Numbered from the stretch's first letter, positions 8,874 to 17,835 are shown. The stretch: DNA of 50,326 nucleotides from Bacteroidota bacterium (GCA_013298545.1 JAAFIA010000030.1:1-50326), one strand, 5' to 3'. Notes: generated by a model not told the origin, from the sequence alone. Numbers and translations: made by a program.

Positions 8874-9392
8874 TTAAGAAAGTTCTTTTTCGTCAAACTC
8901 TACTACATCCGCATCAGCCCAAAGGCTTTCGAGGTTGTAGAACTGACGTGTCTCACGGTCAAAAACGTGAACGACAACAGTAACATAATCAATCAAAATC
9001 CACAACGCATTTTCCCAACCTTCAGAGCGGTATGCGCGTGTTTTGGTTTCTTTTTTCACAATAAATTCAACCGAATCGGCGATCGCATCAACTTGCGTTG
9101 TTGAATTTCCTTCGCAAAGGATAAAGTAATCGCAAACCGAGTTTTCAATTTTGCTCAAATCGAGCCAAACGATGTTCTGGCCTTTCTTTTCGAGAATACC
9201 TTTAATTACGGCTTCGGCCAAAATTCGGTTTTCGTCTTTTACGATTTTAACCGATTTCGCTTTCGCAGTTGTCGATTTTTTAGGAGCAACGGCTGCTTTT
9301 TTAGCAGGTGCTTTTTTCTTTGGTGCAGTAGTCTTTTCCTTTGCAGATTTCGTTTTTGCTTTTGGAGCCGACGTTGTTGTTTTCTTTGCCAT
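8874..9392 (-). CDS. rsfS: Ribosome silencing factor RsfS with Lys/Ala-rich extension
   Basis: RsfS binds ribosomal protein L14 and blocks joining of the subunits when nutrients are low. The C-terminal ~115 residues hold the family core: NIVWLDLSKI, CDYFILCEGNSTTQVDAIADSVE, EGWENALWILIDYVTVVVHVFD and RQFYNLESLW. The first ~50 residues are a low-complexity basic tail built of KKK, APK and AKA pieces, unusual for this family. ATG 9392 (MAKKTTTS) is preferred over the open frame from 9458, because a TAATTTTG promoter at 9456-9463 would put the transcription start after 9458; ATG 9419 is a less likely alternative. ftsH follows in the same direction. Confidence 0.92.
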   Translation of the reverse strand: MAKKTTTSAPKAKTKSAKEKTTAPKKKAPAKKAAVAPKKSTTAKAKSVKIVKDENRILAEAVIKGILEKKGQNIVWLDLSKIENSVCDYFILCEGNSTTQVDAIADSVEFIVKKETKTRAYRSEGWENALWILIDYVTVVVHVFDRETRQFYNLESLWADADVVEFDEKELS

Positions 9393-9428
9393 TCGAATTT
9401 GAGGTGTCCAGAAATTCATCCAGACGTT

Positions 9429-9436
9429 TACTTTTG
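9429..9436 (+). promoter_or_regulatory. -7 element for birA (TACTTTTG)
   Basis: Exact TAnnTTTG match on the plus strand, ending 36 bp before the birA ATG. It lies in the 80-bp divergent gap and interleaves with the rsfS promoter. No clear -33 TTG. Confidence 0.6.
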
Positions 9437-9455
9437 CTGTTCGCAGAATAGTCTG

Positions 9456-9463
9456 CAAAATTA
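9456..9463 (-). promoter_or_regulatory. -7 element for rsfS-ftsH (TAATTTTG)
   Basis: Exact TAnnTTTG match on the minus strand, about 64 bp before the chosen rsfS start. It argues against starting rsfS at 9458. Confidence 0.6.
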
Positions 9464-9472
9464 AACAAAAAG

Positions 9473-10237
9473 ATGGCGCACTCGCTTACTACTTTGTTTA
9501 TCGGTCAAACAATCGTCCGGCTCGATGAAGTCGATTCGACGAATACCTTTCTGTTGAAACAAATACAGGAAGGTTTTGTTCCCGAAGGAATGACTGTTGT
9601 TGCTCGTGCACAGACACAGGGGCGTGGACAGCGCGGCAATGTGTGGGAGACCGAGGCGGGGGCCAACCTCATTCTGAGTGTATTGCTCAGACCCACTTTT
9701 CTCGAAGTTAACCAACAATTTGATCTCACGCGCATGGCCGCCCTCGCCATTCACCAGACCGTGAGCGCGATTTTACCCCACGAAGCCGTTAACATCAAAT
9801 GGCCCAACGATCTTGTTGTCAATGGCAAGAAAATAGCTGGAATGCTCATCGAAAACAGTATTTCCGGTAAAAATATCAATACCGCTGTTGTCGGATTAGG
9901 TGTTAATGTCAATCAGACACAATTTAGCGAACACCTTACACAAGCTACATCGCTTGCTCTAATGAGCGGAAAGCAATACGATATCGAGGAACTGATGAGC
10001 AGCTTTTTAACCAAACTCGAAAAATATTATTTGCTCCGACGCCAAGGAAAATCAGCCGAACTCGATGCCGCGTATCAGCATGTGTTGTTTCGCAAAGATG
10101 TTAACGCGCGCTATTCCGACGCTTTGGGCGAATTTGAAGCCATACTCATGGGCGTTTCGCCCGAAGGGCAATTGATCTTGAAAGACGATTCCGAAAAAAT
10201 ACGCCGATACAATTTCAAAGAAATTACATTTCGGTAA
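9473..10237 (+). CDS. birA: Biotin--[acetyl-CoA-carboxylase] ligase
   Basis: Activates biotin as biotinyl-AMP and attaches it to a lysine of biotin carboxyl carrier protein. 254 residues, the size of the catalytic and C-terminal domains alone; the DNA-binding N-terminal domain of E. coli BirA is absent, so it should not act as a repressor. Conserved parts are DEVDSTNTFL, the biotinyl-AMP loop GRGQRGNVWE, and VNIKWPNDLVVNGKKIAGMLIE (WPND plus catalytic lysine). ATG 9473 is about 30 bp past the inferred transcription start. Its 3' end overlaps the convergent ABM gene by 14 bp. Confidence 0.96.
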   Translation: MAHSLTTLFIGQTIVRLDEVDSTNTFLLKQIQEGFVPEGMTVVARAQTQGRGQRGNVWETEAGANLILSVLLRPTFLEVNQQFDLTRMAALAIHQTVSAILPHEAVNIKWPNDLVVNGKKIAGMLIENSISGKNINTAVVGLGVNVNQTQFSEHLTQATSLALMSGKQYDIEELMSSFLTKLEKYYLLRRQGKSAELDAAYQHVLFRKDVNARYSDALGEFEAILMGVSPEGQLILKDDSEKIRRYNFKEITFR

Positions 10238-10529
10238 GCGAATCGAAATACTTTTCTACTGTCCATGCTTCTGCCCGCGCATCAAAAAGCGCCTTGGTCT
10301 GTGTCCATGTCGATTGAAAAAGTTCGCTGTTGCGGTAGTTTTCAAGCGCAGCTTCAGATTCCCAACGGCTGATGGTGAAGAAAACATGCGGTTCGGTTTT
10401 GGATTGTTGCAACTCTAAACGTTTGCACCCTTCAAACGCGGCGATTTTTTCCTTGATCGAATCAAACAGTTCAATGAAACGAACGGTGTTTTCGGGAAGA
10501 AAGGTGAGTTTTACCAGTCGTGTAATCAT
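10224..10529 (-). CDS. ABM-domain (antibiotic biosynthesis monooxygenase-like) protein
   Basis: A 101-residue dimeric alpha+beta barrel-type protein: the opening strand MITRLVKLTFLPE, then FEGCKRLELQQSKTEPHVFFTISRWESEAALENYRNSELF, matching the ABM pattern. Family members include quinol monooxygenases and haem-degrading enzymes, but many have no known substrate and I assign none here. It overlaps the upstream SAM adenosyltransferase-family gene by four bases (ATGA), which indicates translational coupling on one mRNA. Confidence 0.85.
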   Translation of the reverse strand: MITRLVKLTFLPENTVRFIELFDSIKEKIAAFEGCKRLELQQSKTEPHVFFTISRWESEAALENYRNSELFQSTWTQTKALFDARAEAWTVEKYFDSLTEM

Positions 10530-11296
10530 ACAAAGACAATACGAACAACATCGTACAATTTCAAATTCAGCAATGACGATGCTTTTCCTTGATTGATGGC
10601 TATTTCGAGCACGCCAGAAGCATTGAATAAGGCTAGTTTTTCGCCTTCAACAACATCGGTATAACGTTTGTGAAGGACGTCAATTTCATCGCCAATCAGT
10701 TCGATCGTAAACGAACGTCCTTGACGCATTTTTTCAAACTGATTGCGTGTAATGTCGGTAATCAAATTTCCAAACGCATCGACATAAGCAATGGTGCCTT
10801 TCAATACATTTTCTTCGGGCGGATGGCGGCGTGTTAGTTTTTCAAAAATGCTTTCGCGGTATGGTCCAAGCGTAGCAATGGGTTCGCCTCTTACTAATCG
10901 TGCCGCAATGGGTGCGTAGATATCGCGTGCCACAAAAGTGGTTTCGGTATTTTCGCCTGTTGCAATTTCTGCAATGCTTTCAGGACGTTCGTCAGAAAGC
11001 AACGAAAACATACCATTGTCGCAACCGATAAAGCGATGGCCGTGTAGTTCAAAGGCAATATGCGGGTAGCGGGTTGATAACGTAGAACCAACGGCAATGA
11101 GATGAATGGTGTTTTCCGGAAATTCGCGATACGCTTTTTTGACCACCCAAGCTGCTTGTGCAAGGTCGTAAGGCGGAATCTGATGCGAGATATCAACAAC
11201 CACCGCCTGCGGACATAAACTTAGCAAACGGCCTTTCAAGACTGCTGCGTAAGGGTCTTTCAACCCGAAGTCGGTGGTGAGGGTAATGATGCTCAT
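10526..11296 (-). CDS. S-adenosyl-L-methionine hydroxide adenosyltransferase family (DUF62)
   Basis: Family members hydrolyse SAM to adenosine and methionine (DUF62), and fluorinase/chlorinase are relatives. 256 residues. Seen are the start ITLTTDFGLKDPYAAVLKG (the SAM-site Asp), the VVDISHQIPPYDL block, GCDNGMFSLL and the C-terminal-domain start YVDAFGNLITDI. ATG 11296 (MSIITLTTDFG) is preferred to ATG 11302 by family alignment. An exact -7 element lies about 50 bp upstream. Coupled to the ABM gene downstream by an ATGA overlap. Confidence 0.92.
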   Translation of the reverse strand: MSIITLTTDFGLKDPYAAVLKGRLLSLCPQAVVVDISHQIPPYDLAQAAWVVKKAYREFPENTIHLIAVGSTLSTRYPHIAFELHGHRFIGCDNGMFSLLSDERPESIAEIATGENTETTFVARDIYAPIAARLVRGEPIATLGPYRESIFEKLTRRHPPEENVLKGTIAYVDAFGNLITDITRNQFEKMRQGRSFTIELIGDEIDVLHKRYTDVVEGEKLALFNASGVLEIAINQGKASSLLNLKLYDVVRIVFV

Positions 11297-11346
11297 GTGC
11301 AAAAAACGAATCGCGCTATTCGGTTAAATCCGCTTATTTTGTGGCT

Positions 11347-11354
11347 CAAAATTA
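11347..11354 (-). promoter_or_regulatory. -7 element for the DUF62-ABM pair (TAATTTTG)
   Basis: Exact TAnnTTTG match on the minus strand, about 50 bp before ATG 11296. A one-mismatch plus-strand element (TTATTTTG, 11334-11341) next to it could serve phoH, giving back-to-back promoters as between rsfS and birA. Confidence 0.5.
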
Positions 11355-11389
11355 GTCAAAGACTTAATAAACACTTTTTAAATTTTACT

Positions 11390-12382
11390 GTGGCTGAAAA
11401 AAATATTGATATTTCTACCGTCGATCCCATTGTTTTATATGGTGTAAACGATGCTAAACTCGAACGTTTACGCGCTTATTTCCCGAAACTGAAAATCGTT
11501 GCACGCGGCGATCAGATGAAAGTTATTGGCGATAATGACGAGATTCAGCGTTACGAAGAAGTGATTCGTATGCTTTTGCGGCATTTCAATAAATATGGCG
11601 CATTGACCGAATCGCACATCGAAAATCTCTTGCAGGGCGGAACTGGTGCTGACAAATCGAAACAAGAAGGCGAAGAAGTTGCTAATGACGCATTGGTTCA
11701 TGGAAACAACGGATTGGTGGTCAAAGCGCGTACGCCCGGACAATTGCGTTTGGTAGAAAGTTGCTCCAAAAACGATATGGTATTTGCTGTTGGTCCTGCT
11801 GGAACAGGAAAAACCTATACGGCTGTTGCGCTTGCTGTTCGTGCTTTACGCAACAAAGAAGTACGGAAAATTGTCTTGACTCGCCCTGCTGTTGAAGCGG
11901 GTGAAAATCTTGGTTTTTTGCCTGGCGATCTGAAAGAAAAACTCGATCCCTACTTGCAACCGCTTTACGATGCGTTGTACGATATGATTCCGCAAGAAAA
12001 ACTGAAAACATACATCGAAAGCAATGTCATTCAAATTGCTCCGCTTGCTTTTATGCGTGGCCGTACACTCGACAATGCTTTTGTGATTCTCGACGAAGCA
12101 CAGAATGCAACTGAATCGCAACTCAAAATGTTTTTAACGCGCATGGGGCCTTCGGCTAAGTTTGTCATTACGGGCGATGTTACACAGATCGATTTGCCGC
12201 GCAATCAGCCCTCTGGTTTGTTGCAAGCCATGAAAATTCTCCCAGGCAGCGAAGGCATCGACTTTATTTACCTCGACAACCGCGATGTCATTCGGCATAA
12301 ACTCGTGAAACGGATTATTGAAGTCTATGATCAAGCATCCGAAAAAAAATCGTTAGGATTTGAAAAACCAACACAGTCATGA
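11390..12382 (+). CDS. phoH: PhoH-family ATPase
   Basis: A cytoplasmic P-loop ATPase of the PhoH/YbeZ type, linked in other bacteria to RNA and ribosome metabolism through YbeY. 330 residues: an N-terminal KH-like part ([30 protein letters not shown]), Walker [12 protein letters not shown], the block [19 protein letters not shown] and Walker [12 protein letters not shown], then [13 protein letters not shown]. The open frame runs back to 11297, but GTG 11390 ([10 protein letters not shown]) gives the family-length N-terminus and lies after the divergent promoter region. purC overlaps its stop by four bases. Confidence 0.93.
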   Translation: MAEKNIDISTVDPIVLYGVNDAKLERLRAYFPKLKIVARGDQMKVIGDNDEIQRYEEVIRMLLRHFNKYGALTESHIENLLQGGTGADKSKQEGEEVANDALVHGNNGLVVKARTPGQLRLVESCSKNDMVFAVGPAGTGKTYTAVALAVRALRNKEVRKIVLTRPAVEAGENLGFLPGDLKEKLDPYLQPLYDALYDMIPQEKLKTYIESNVIQIAPLAFMRGRTLDNAFVILDEAQNATESQLKMFLTRMGPSAKFVITGDVTQIDLPRNQPSGLLQAMKILPGSEGIDFIYLDNRDVIRHKLVKRIIEVYDQASEKKSLGFEKPTQS

Positions 12383-13320
12383 ACGCATTAACAGCAACAC
12401 AATTTCAACTTCCAGGACAAACCGCTTTCTATAAAGGCAAAGTTCGCGATGTATATAGTATTGGCGACGATAAACTGGTCATGGTTGTAAGTGATCGTAT
12501 TTCGGCATTTGATGTGGTTTTGCCGCGCGGTATTCCATTCAAAGGACAAGTATTGAATCAGGTTGCTGCGCATTTTCTCGAAGCAACAAAAGACCTTGTT
12601 CCGAATTGGGTACTTGATGTTCCCGATCCGGTTGTAACGATTGGTCGCCGCTGTGAGCCGTATAAAGTTGAAATGGTTATTCGTGGGTATTTGTCGGGTC
12701 ATGCATGGCGCGAGTATCAGGCGGGCCGTCGTGTTATTTGTGGTGTAGCGATGCCTGATGGTTTGCGCGAGAGCGATCCGTTTCCTGAACCGATAATTAC
12801 GCCTACTACAAAAGCAGCTGTTGGGCACGATGAAGATATTTCGCGCGAAGAAATCATCAGCCGTGGGATTGTTGCGGAAGAGGAATACATGAAACTCGAA
12901 GCATACACACGCGCGTTGTATAAACGTGGACAAGAAATGGCTGCCAAGCAAGGATTGATTTTGGTAGATACGAAATATGAGTTTGGAAATGCCGCAGGTA
13001 CAATTTACTTGATGGACGAAATTCATACGCCCGATTCATCGCGCTATTTTTATGCCGATGGTTACGAAGAACGCCAAGCAAAAGGCGAAGCGCAACGTCA
13101 GTTATCCAAAGAATTTGTGCGGCAATGGCTCATCGAAAATGGTTTTATGGGCAAAGACGGGCAACAAATTCCTGTGATGAGCGATGATTTTGTACAAATG
13201 GTTTCAGACCGTTACATCGAACTCTACGAAAAAGTTACGGGCAAAACGTTTGTACGCCAAGACCTCAATGGGGTAGAGGCGCGCGTTGAACGCAATATTC
13301 GTGCAGCTTTAGCACATTAA
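12379..13320 (+). CDS. purC: SAICAR synthase
   Basis: Joins CAIR and aspartate, with ATP, to give SAICAR in purine synthesis. 313 residues, the longer SAICAR synthetase form. Recognised by [50 protein letters not shown] and [10 protein letters not shown]. Its start overlaps the phoH stop (ATGA), so it is translated from the phoH mRNA; this places a purine gene under the phoH promoter. purA is also in the window, 31 kb away. Confidence 0.97.
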   Translation: MNALTATQFQLPGQTAFYKGKVRDVYSIGDDKLVMVVSDRISAFDVVLPRGIPFKGQVLNQVAAHFLEATKDLVPNWVLDVPDPVVTIGRRCEPYKVEMVIRGYLSGHAWREYQAGRRVICGVAMPDGLRESDPFPEPIITPTTKAAVGHDEDISREEIISRGIVAEEEYMKLEAYTRALYKRGQEMAAKQGLILVDTKYEFGNAAGTIYLMDEIHTPDSSRYFYADGYEERQAKGEAQRQLSKEFVRQWLIENGFMGKDGQQIPVMSDDFVQMVSDRYIELYEKVTGKTFVRQDLNGVEARVERNIRAALAH

Positions 13321-13359
13321 TTTGTCGAAAAACTGTTCGTAATCCATGTAAATGGCTCG

Positions 13360-13388
13360 TTGGCTGTGGCTTAGAATTTATACTTTTG
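13360..13388 (+). promoter_or_regulatory. Promoter (TTG-N18-TACTTTTG) for the M61-like gene
   Basis: TTG at 13360-13362, an 18-bp spacer and an exact -7 element TACTTTTG at 13381-13388, twelve bases before ATG 13400. The predicted leader is under 10 nt. It rules out the longer open frame that begins at 13352. Confidence 0.7.
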
Positions 13389-13399
13389 CCATAGACCCA

Positions 13400-15262
13400 A
13401 TGAATAAGAACCTGACGCTTCTTCTTATCGCGTTGATCGGACTGCTTTTCCCCCTACAAGCACAACAAGCATACAAGGTTACAATCGACCTAGTTAATGT
13501 TAGCAAGGAAAGGGATCGTGTTAAAGTTACGATCATTACACCACCCATCAACGATAAGGTGGTACGTTATGTGCTTCCAGCTTATCTTCCAGGGCTTTCC
13601 GAACGCATTGATGGCGGACGTTTTGTGCATCAATTTTATGCGCTTGATGAACGTGGAAATCCGTACGCTGTTCGTAAGCAAGGGAAAAACGTTATCGTAA
13701 TGCGCAATCCTGGCGATCTCGCTTTGCATAAAATCGAGTATTGGATTGATGATACGTGGGACGAAGAAAAAATCAATCCTCGTCAATCAGATAAAAACTT
13801 CAATTACGTGCCGCAGTATGCCGGAACGAATATCAATGCCGGAAAAAATTATGTCTTGAATTTTGGAACATGTGTTGGTTTTATTGCTGGTTACGAAAAT
13901 TTACCCTATCAAATTACGGTTGCGCATGTTGCCGATTTGTTTGGTTCGTCAACACTTCCGGTTATTCGAAAAACAAAAAACGAGGATCACTATCAAGCGC
14001 TCAATTATGCCGATTTACTTGATTCGCCCATGTTATACGGGCAATGCGATACCTTGAGTTTTAGTACGGGAAAAATCAATATTCATTTGGCGGTACTGTC
14101 AGACAACAACAAAATTACGGCACGTTATCTTCGCCGCTTGCTTGCCAGTTATGCCGAATCGTTTGATGCCTTTGTTGGCGATCGTATTACCACGATTGAT
14201 TATTCGTATCTGTTTTATTTTGCTGATCCCAAAGATTCTTCCATTTGCATGTATGGCACGTATGGCGGCCTCGATCATCAATACGCTTCACTTTATTTTC
14301 TTCCCGAAACAGATGAGTTGGGAATGGTTGAAATGCGCATACGGGCACTATGCGAAGACGCACTGATGCAGTCTTTGTTTCCTTGGCAGCAATATGCCTC
14401 GAGTACGGAAAAAATAGCTTATCAGAAACCTGTTTTGCATGCGGCAACTTGGTTTGAATGGGGCATCCAAGACTATTTTACACAATTGGCAGGTTTGCGC
14501 GATTCGATGTTGAATGAGGAAGGATTGATGAAACAGATGGAAAATACGGTGCGTATGTATCAGCGTACCGAAATTTTCCCACTGTCTTCCATCACGAGCC
14601 TGCATAAGCATGTAAAATCAAATGTTGGCTTAACACAAGCCTATTACCGTTCTTCACTCACCTTGTTTATGTTGGATATGGAATTGTGTGAAGTAAGTGG
14701 TGGAAAACAATCTATCCGCGATTTTCTTTTTTATTGCCGAACAAAACCGCCCGCTGAAATTTCCGATTCGCTTCATGTATGGTTGTCGCGCTATGGCGGA
14801 CCACGTATCGAAATGTTTCTCAATCGGTTTGTACATGGAAAAGAGCGGTTTAATTTAATGGATCAATTCAATCGGATTGGTTGGGCTTATGCGCCCAATG
14901 CGGTTGACTCGGTTTTGAGTTTTGGCGCATTTGGTTTTGTATTTGATGAAAAGCAAGATGCGTTTTATGTTGCAAAAGCGGAAACAGCCAATTTGTTTGG
15001 CTTAAAAAACAACGATCGCATTATTTCGGTTGATGATATTGTTGTGAGCGGCGATAATTTTGAATTGGCGCTAAATCCAATTTTTCATCCAACAGCGAAT
15101 CAGGCCGTATTGGTCCGATTTATACGCGACAATAAAAACGAAAATAGCGAAGCGGAGCCCGAATATCATGTTATGCTTGTTCAGCATATCATTCGGATTG
15201 ATCCTGATTGCGGTGCTGTACGAAAATTATTGCACGATCGTTTGTTGTACGATCTTTCTTAA
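13400..15262 (+). CDS. M61-like (glycyl aminopeptidase-type) protein lacking HEXXH, with PDZ
   Basis: 620 residues with a signal peptide ending LLFPLQAQ. The N-terminal beta domain, the block GTYGGLDHQYASLYFLPE (about 286-303) and ATWFEWGIQDYFTQLAGLR (about 349-367) resemble M61 peptidases, whose equivalents are G-LEH-S and WLSEG-TDYY. A PDZ-like domain follows at about 507-610 (FGLKNNDRIISVDDIVV). M61 enzymes carry HEXXH between the first two blocks; here the matching region reads IRALCEDALMQSLFPWQQ, and no HE dipeptide occurs in the protein. It is therefore probably a non-catalytic relative. Family assignment is by pattern only. Confidence 0.75.
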   Translation: MNKNLTLLLIALIGLLFPLQAQQAYKVTIDLVNVSKERDRVKVTIITPPINDKVVRYVLPAYLPGLSERIDGGRFVHQFYALDERGNPYAVRKQGKNVIVMRNPGDLALHKIEYWIDDTWDEEKINPRQSDKNFNYVPQYAGTNINAGKNYVLNFGTCVGFIAGYENLPYQITVAHVADLFGSSTLPVIRKTKNEDHYQALNYADLLDSPMLYGQCDTLSFSTGKINIHLAVLSDNNKITARYLRRLLASYAESFDAFVGDRITTIDYSYLFYFADPKDSSICMYGTYGGLDHQYASLYFLPETDELGMVEMRIRALCEDALMQSLFPWQQYASSTEKIAYQKPVLHAATWFEWGIQDYFTQLAGLRDSMLNEEGLMKQMENTVRMYQRTEIFPLSSITSLHKHVKSNVGLTQAYYRSSLTLFMLDMELCEVSGGKQSIRDFLFYCRTKPPAEISDSLHVWLSRYGGPRIEMFLNRFVHGKERFNLMDQFNRIGWAYAPNAVDSVLSFGAFGFVFDEKQDAFYVAKAETANLFGLKNNDRIISVDDIVVSGDNFELALNPIFHPTANQAVLVRFIRDNKNENSEAEPEYHVMLVQHIIRIDPDCGAVRKLLHDRLLYDLS

Positions 15263-15271
15263 TTTGGCTTT

Positions 15272-15646
15272 ATGTTTCGCACGGTGATTCGTTGGCACAA
15301 AATTTTTTCATCAGAAAATGATGCAGCTCAACTGCCGCTAAATCGCGCTGAAATTCGATACATCGCTGGGCGTAAAATGTGTTTGATTCGCACACACGCA
15401 GGTGTTTTTGCAATTGAAGAACGTTGTCCACACAATGGATTTTCGTTGTTGCATGGTCGGTGTACAGAAGATGGCGAAGCGATTGTTTGTCCGTTGCACC
15501 GTTATGCATTTGACTTGAAGACGGGCCGTTCGCGAAGTGGGGCGGGGGGCGCAGCCATTACGTTTCCGGTGAAAATAGAAGATGATGGTGTTTTTGTTGG
15601 TGTCGAAGAGCGCGAATGGGGGTGGGGGAAAAGTAAATCAGAGTAA
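15272..15646 (+). CDS. Rieske [2Fe-2S] domain protein
   Basis: 124 residues, essentially one Rieske ferredoxin domain. Both cluster motifs are intact: RCPHNGFSLLHG (Cys-X-His) and VCPLHRYAFDLKTG (Cys-X2-His). No signal peptide or membrane anchor is visible, so it is likely a soluble electron-transfer partner, in the style of nitrite reductase small subunit or dioxygenase ferredoxins; the partner is not nearby. It follows the M61-like gene by 9 bp and is probably cotranscribed. The tail (EREWGWGKSKSE) is not conserved. Confidence 0.9.
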   Translation: MFRTVIRWHKIFSSENDAAQLPLNRAEIRYIAGRKMCLIRTHAGVFAIEERCPHNGFSLLHGRCTEDGEAIVCPLHRYAFDLKTGRSRSGAGGAAITFPVKIEDDGVFVGVEEREWGWGKSKSE

Positions 15647-15652
15647 CACCAA

Positions 15653-16009
15653 TCACACGCAATTCTCGGCAATAATCTCATCAGGAATCCAACCTTCTTT
15701 TTTTGTGCGTAGGTTCTTGCACCAAGTCCATCCGTTGAGCGACTTTATCTTTTCAACCAAATCGTTTTCATTTACATCAAGTTCTTGTGCTGAATAATAT
15801 TCTAAAACGCGGCCTTGTTTTGCATCTGGGGCAATTTCTAAAATCTGAATCGGAATCCAACCCTTGTCGGCTCCACACTCTGCCCAAATCCAACCTTTCC
15901 ATTTTTCGTCTTGTTCTTCTTCTCCCAAGACAACAAGATCACCCACTTGAAGTACAATAGGCGTGTGATACTGTGTTGTGTATGTTTTTAAAATCTTAAA
16001 AGCGGGCAT
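15653..16009 (-). CDS. Protein with two SH3-like domains
   Basis: 118 residues made of two similar halves: VGDLVVLGEEEQDEKWKGW with GADKGWIPIQILE, and ENDLVEKIKSLNGWTW with TKKEGWIPDEII. Each looks like a small SH3-type beta barrel ending in the same GWIP motif. No signal peptide, so probably cytoplasmic, with an unknown ligand. ATG 16009 (MPAFKILKTY) is preferred; the open frame reaches 16120, but that would place the start right beside the divergent panB promoter. It converges on the Rieske gene with 6 bp between stops. Confidence 0.75.
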   Translation of the reverse strand: MPAFKILKTYTTQYHTPIVLQVGDLVVLGEEEQDEKWKGWIWAECGADKGWIPIQILEIAPDAKQGRVLEYYSAQELDVNENDLVEKIKSLNGWTWCKNLRTKKEGWIPDEIIAENCV

Positions 16010-16099
16010 TGGTTGTTGATTTTTGCTGATGCCAAATTTCAAAAAAATAGGTTGTGTGGCAAAATTTGAACGAACGCTTTTGCTCCGTTTTGTTACTGT

Positions 16100-16128
16100 T
16101 TTGTATCCATACCAAACCACTATCTTTG
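16100..16128 (+). promoter_or_regulatory. Promoter (TTTG-N17-TATCTTTG) for panB
   Basis: TTTG at 16100-16103, a 17-bp spacer and an exact -7 element TATCTTTG at 16121-16128, 20 bp before the panB ATG. Confidence 0.7.
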
Positions 16129-16148
16129 CTTTCTAAACGCAGAAAACC

Positions 16149-16967
16149 ATGTCTATTCATAAAAAAGAAATCAAGCGCGTAACGACGCATGTGTTGCAGG
16201 AAATGAAACGCAATGGCGAAAAAATTGCCATGATTACGGCGTATGATTTTACGACGGCTAAAATTGTTGATGCTGCTGGAATAGACGTCATTCTTGTCGG
16301 TGATTCGGCCTCGAATGTTATGGCGGGGCACGAAACAACCTTACCCATCACACTCGATCAAATGATTTATCACGCGCAGAGTGTTATTCGTGGTGTCGAT
16401 CGTGCCTTAGTTGTTGTCGATTTACCGTTCGGTTCGTACCAAGGAAATTCAAAAGAAGCACTCAATTCTGCCATCCGAATCATGAAAGAATCGGGCGCGC
16501 ATGCCGTGAAATTGGAAGGTGGACGAGAAGTGAAAGAATCGATTGAACGTATTTTAACTGCTGGAATTCCAGTTATGGGTCATCTTGGATTAACACCACA
16601 GTCGATTTATAAATTTGGTACTTATACCGTTCGCGCCAAAGAAGAAGACGAAGCCTTACGCCTTGTGGAAGATGCACAAATACTGGAAAAATCAGGATGT
16701 TTTGCTATTGTGATGGAAAAAATTCCCGCTGCACTTGCCAAAAAAGTTTCAGAAACAATTCATATTCCAACTATTGGTATTGGTGCTGGTGGTGGAACAG
16801 ACGGACAAGTTTTAGTTTATCACGATATGGTTGGATTGACGAAAGAATTTAGTCCTCGCTTTTTACGTCGCTACCTCAATTTGTTTGACGATATAAAAGG
16901 GGCAGTCGAAAATTATATTGGCGATGTGAAGTCGCGCGATTTTCCAAATGAAAGTGAGTCATATTGA
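16149..16967 (+). CDS. panB: 3-methyl-2-oxobutanoate hydroxymethyltransferase
   Basis: Transfers a hydroxymethyl group from 5,10-methylene-THF to 2-oxoisovalerate to give ketopantoate, the first step to pantothenate and CoA. 272 residues, full length. Clear motifs: [26 protein letters not shown] (metal-site Asp), [27 protein letters not shown] and [16 protein letters not shown]. It has its own promoter and a terminator right after, so it is a single-gene unit; no other pan gene is in the window. Confidence 0.97.
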   Translation: MSIHKKEIKRVTTHVLQEMKRNGEKIAMITAYDFTTAKIVDAAGIDVILVGDSASNVMAGHETTLPITLDQMIYHAQSVIRGVDRALVVVDLPFGSYQGNSKEALNSAIRIMKESGAHAVKLEGGREVKESIERILTAGIPVMGHLGLTPQSIYKFGTYTVRAKEEDEALRLVEDAQILEKSGCFAIVMEKIPAALAKKVSETIHIPTIGIGAGGGTDGQVLVYHDMVGLTKEFSPRFLRRYLNLFDDIKGAVENYIGDVKSRDFPNESESY

Positions 16968-16992
16968 TTTGAAGTAAATGAAAATTTATCAC

Positions 16993-17030
16993 AAACGAGG
17001 TATTACTTTTAAGGAGTAGCCTCGTTTTTT
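16993..17030 (+). terminator. Intrinsic terminator of panB
   Basis: An 8-bp outer stem (16993-17000 AAACGAGG with 17020-17027) with partial inner pairing, followed by T residues; 26 bp after the panB stop. Confidence 0.75.
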
Positions 17031-17033
17031 TAT

Positions 17034-17041
17034 AACCTTTG
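17034..17041 (+). promoter_or_regulatory. Possible -7 element (AACCTTTG)
   Basis: One mismatch to TAnnTTTG. Transcription would begin about at 17046, which supports ATG 17064 rather than 17046 as the start of the next gene. Confidence 0.45.
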
Positions 17042-17063
17042 TATCATGAAATCTGACAAAACC

Positions 17064-17777
17064 ATGAAGAAAATTATTTTGGCCGGCGCCATTGTTATTG
17101 GTGCGTTGACTGGCATGAATGCGCAAAATTCCTGTGATGCTTACGCGCAATTTAAACAAGGATCACAATTTGTAATGACTAATTTCAGCCCTAAAGGAAA
17201 AGTTGAAGGGACTACCGAAACGAAGGTTACGAAGGTTACCAAAACAGGAACAACGGTTGAATCGCAAGCTGCACAAGTAACCAAAGATGATAAGGGAAAA
17301 GAGACTGCAACCTCGAATACTGTCATTACCTGCACAGGAACAACAATTAAAGTGGATTTGAGTAGCTTGATGCTTTCAGATGCATCTGCTAATGCCTATA
17401 AAAACTACGATATGTCATTTGAAGGCAATATCGTTGAATATCCTGCGGGTATGCATGCTGGACAAACATTGGCCGATGTGGAAATGGTGATGGTGGTCAA
17501 AGATAAAGGCACAGAAATTATGCGCATGACCATGAAAATGACCAATCGTAAAGTTGAGGCGAAAGAGCCGCGTACCACCACTGCTGGAACATTCGAGTGT
17601 TTTAAAATCACTTACGATTATGAAATGATTATGGGTGGTGCGATTCCGATTCGTATTAAAGGTAAAACCACCGAGTGGTATTCGCCCGGAATTGGTGGTG
17701 TTCGGATCGAGAACTATAACCAGAATGGCAAAATGCGCGGCTATACAGAATTGACAAGTTTTACGAAGGGTAGTTAA
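17064..17777 (+). CDS. Secreted DUF3108/TapB-like protein
   Basis: 237 residues with signal peptide MKKIILAGAIVIGALTGMNAQ. The mature part is beta-rich with the recurring pattern of this Bacteroidota family: FKQGSQFVMTNFSPKGKVEG near the start, a central MTMKMTNRKVEAKE, then TTTAGTFECFKITYDY and EWYSPGIGGVRIENYNQNGK near the end. Such proteins are periplasmic or outer-membrane-associated and of unclear function. ATG 17064 is chosen because the upstream ATG 17046 would fall at the inferred transcription start and adds a non-signal-like lead. Single-gene unit between two terminators. Confidence 0.75.
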   Translation: MKKIILAGAIVIGALTGMNAQNSCDAYAQFKQGSQFVMTNFSPKGKVEGTTETKVTKVTKTGTTVESQAAQVTKDDKGKETATSNTVITCTGTTIKVDLSSLMLSDASANAYKNYDMSFEGNIVEYPAGMHAGQTLADVEMVMVVKDKGTEIMRMTMKMTNRKVEAKEPRTTTAGTFECFKITYDYEMIMGGAIPIRIKGKTTEWYSPGIGGVRIENYNQNGKMRGYTELTSFTKGS

Positions 17778-17795
17778 ACCGTTAAATACAATACG

Positions 17796-17835
17796 CTACG
17801 CCATTCAACGACTCGTTGAATGGCGTAGTTTTTTT
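17796..17835 (+). terminator. Strong intrinsic terminator
   Basis: A perfect 15-bp stem (17796-17810 with 17814-17828), a 3-base loop and seven T residues. Confidence 0.93.

Noticed and set aside
12388-13026. 212-residue frame antisense to purC
   Set aside because: Antisense shadow of a well-conserved enzyme.
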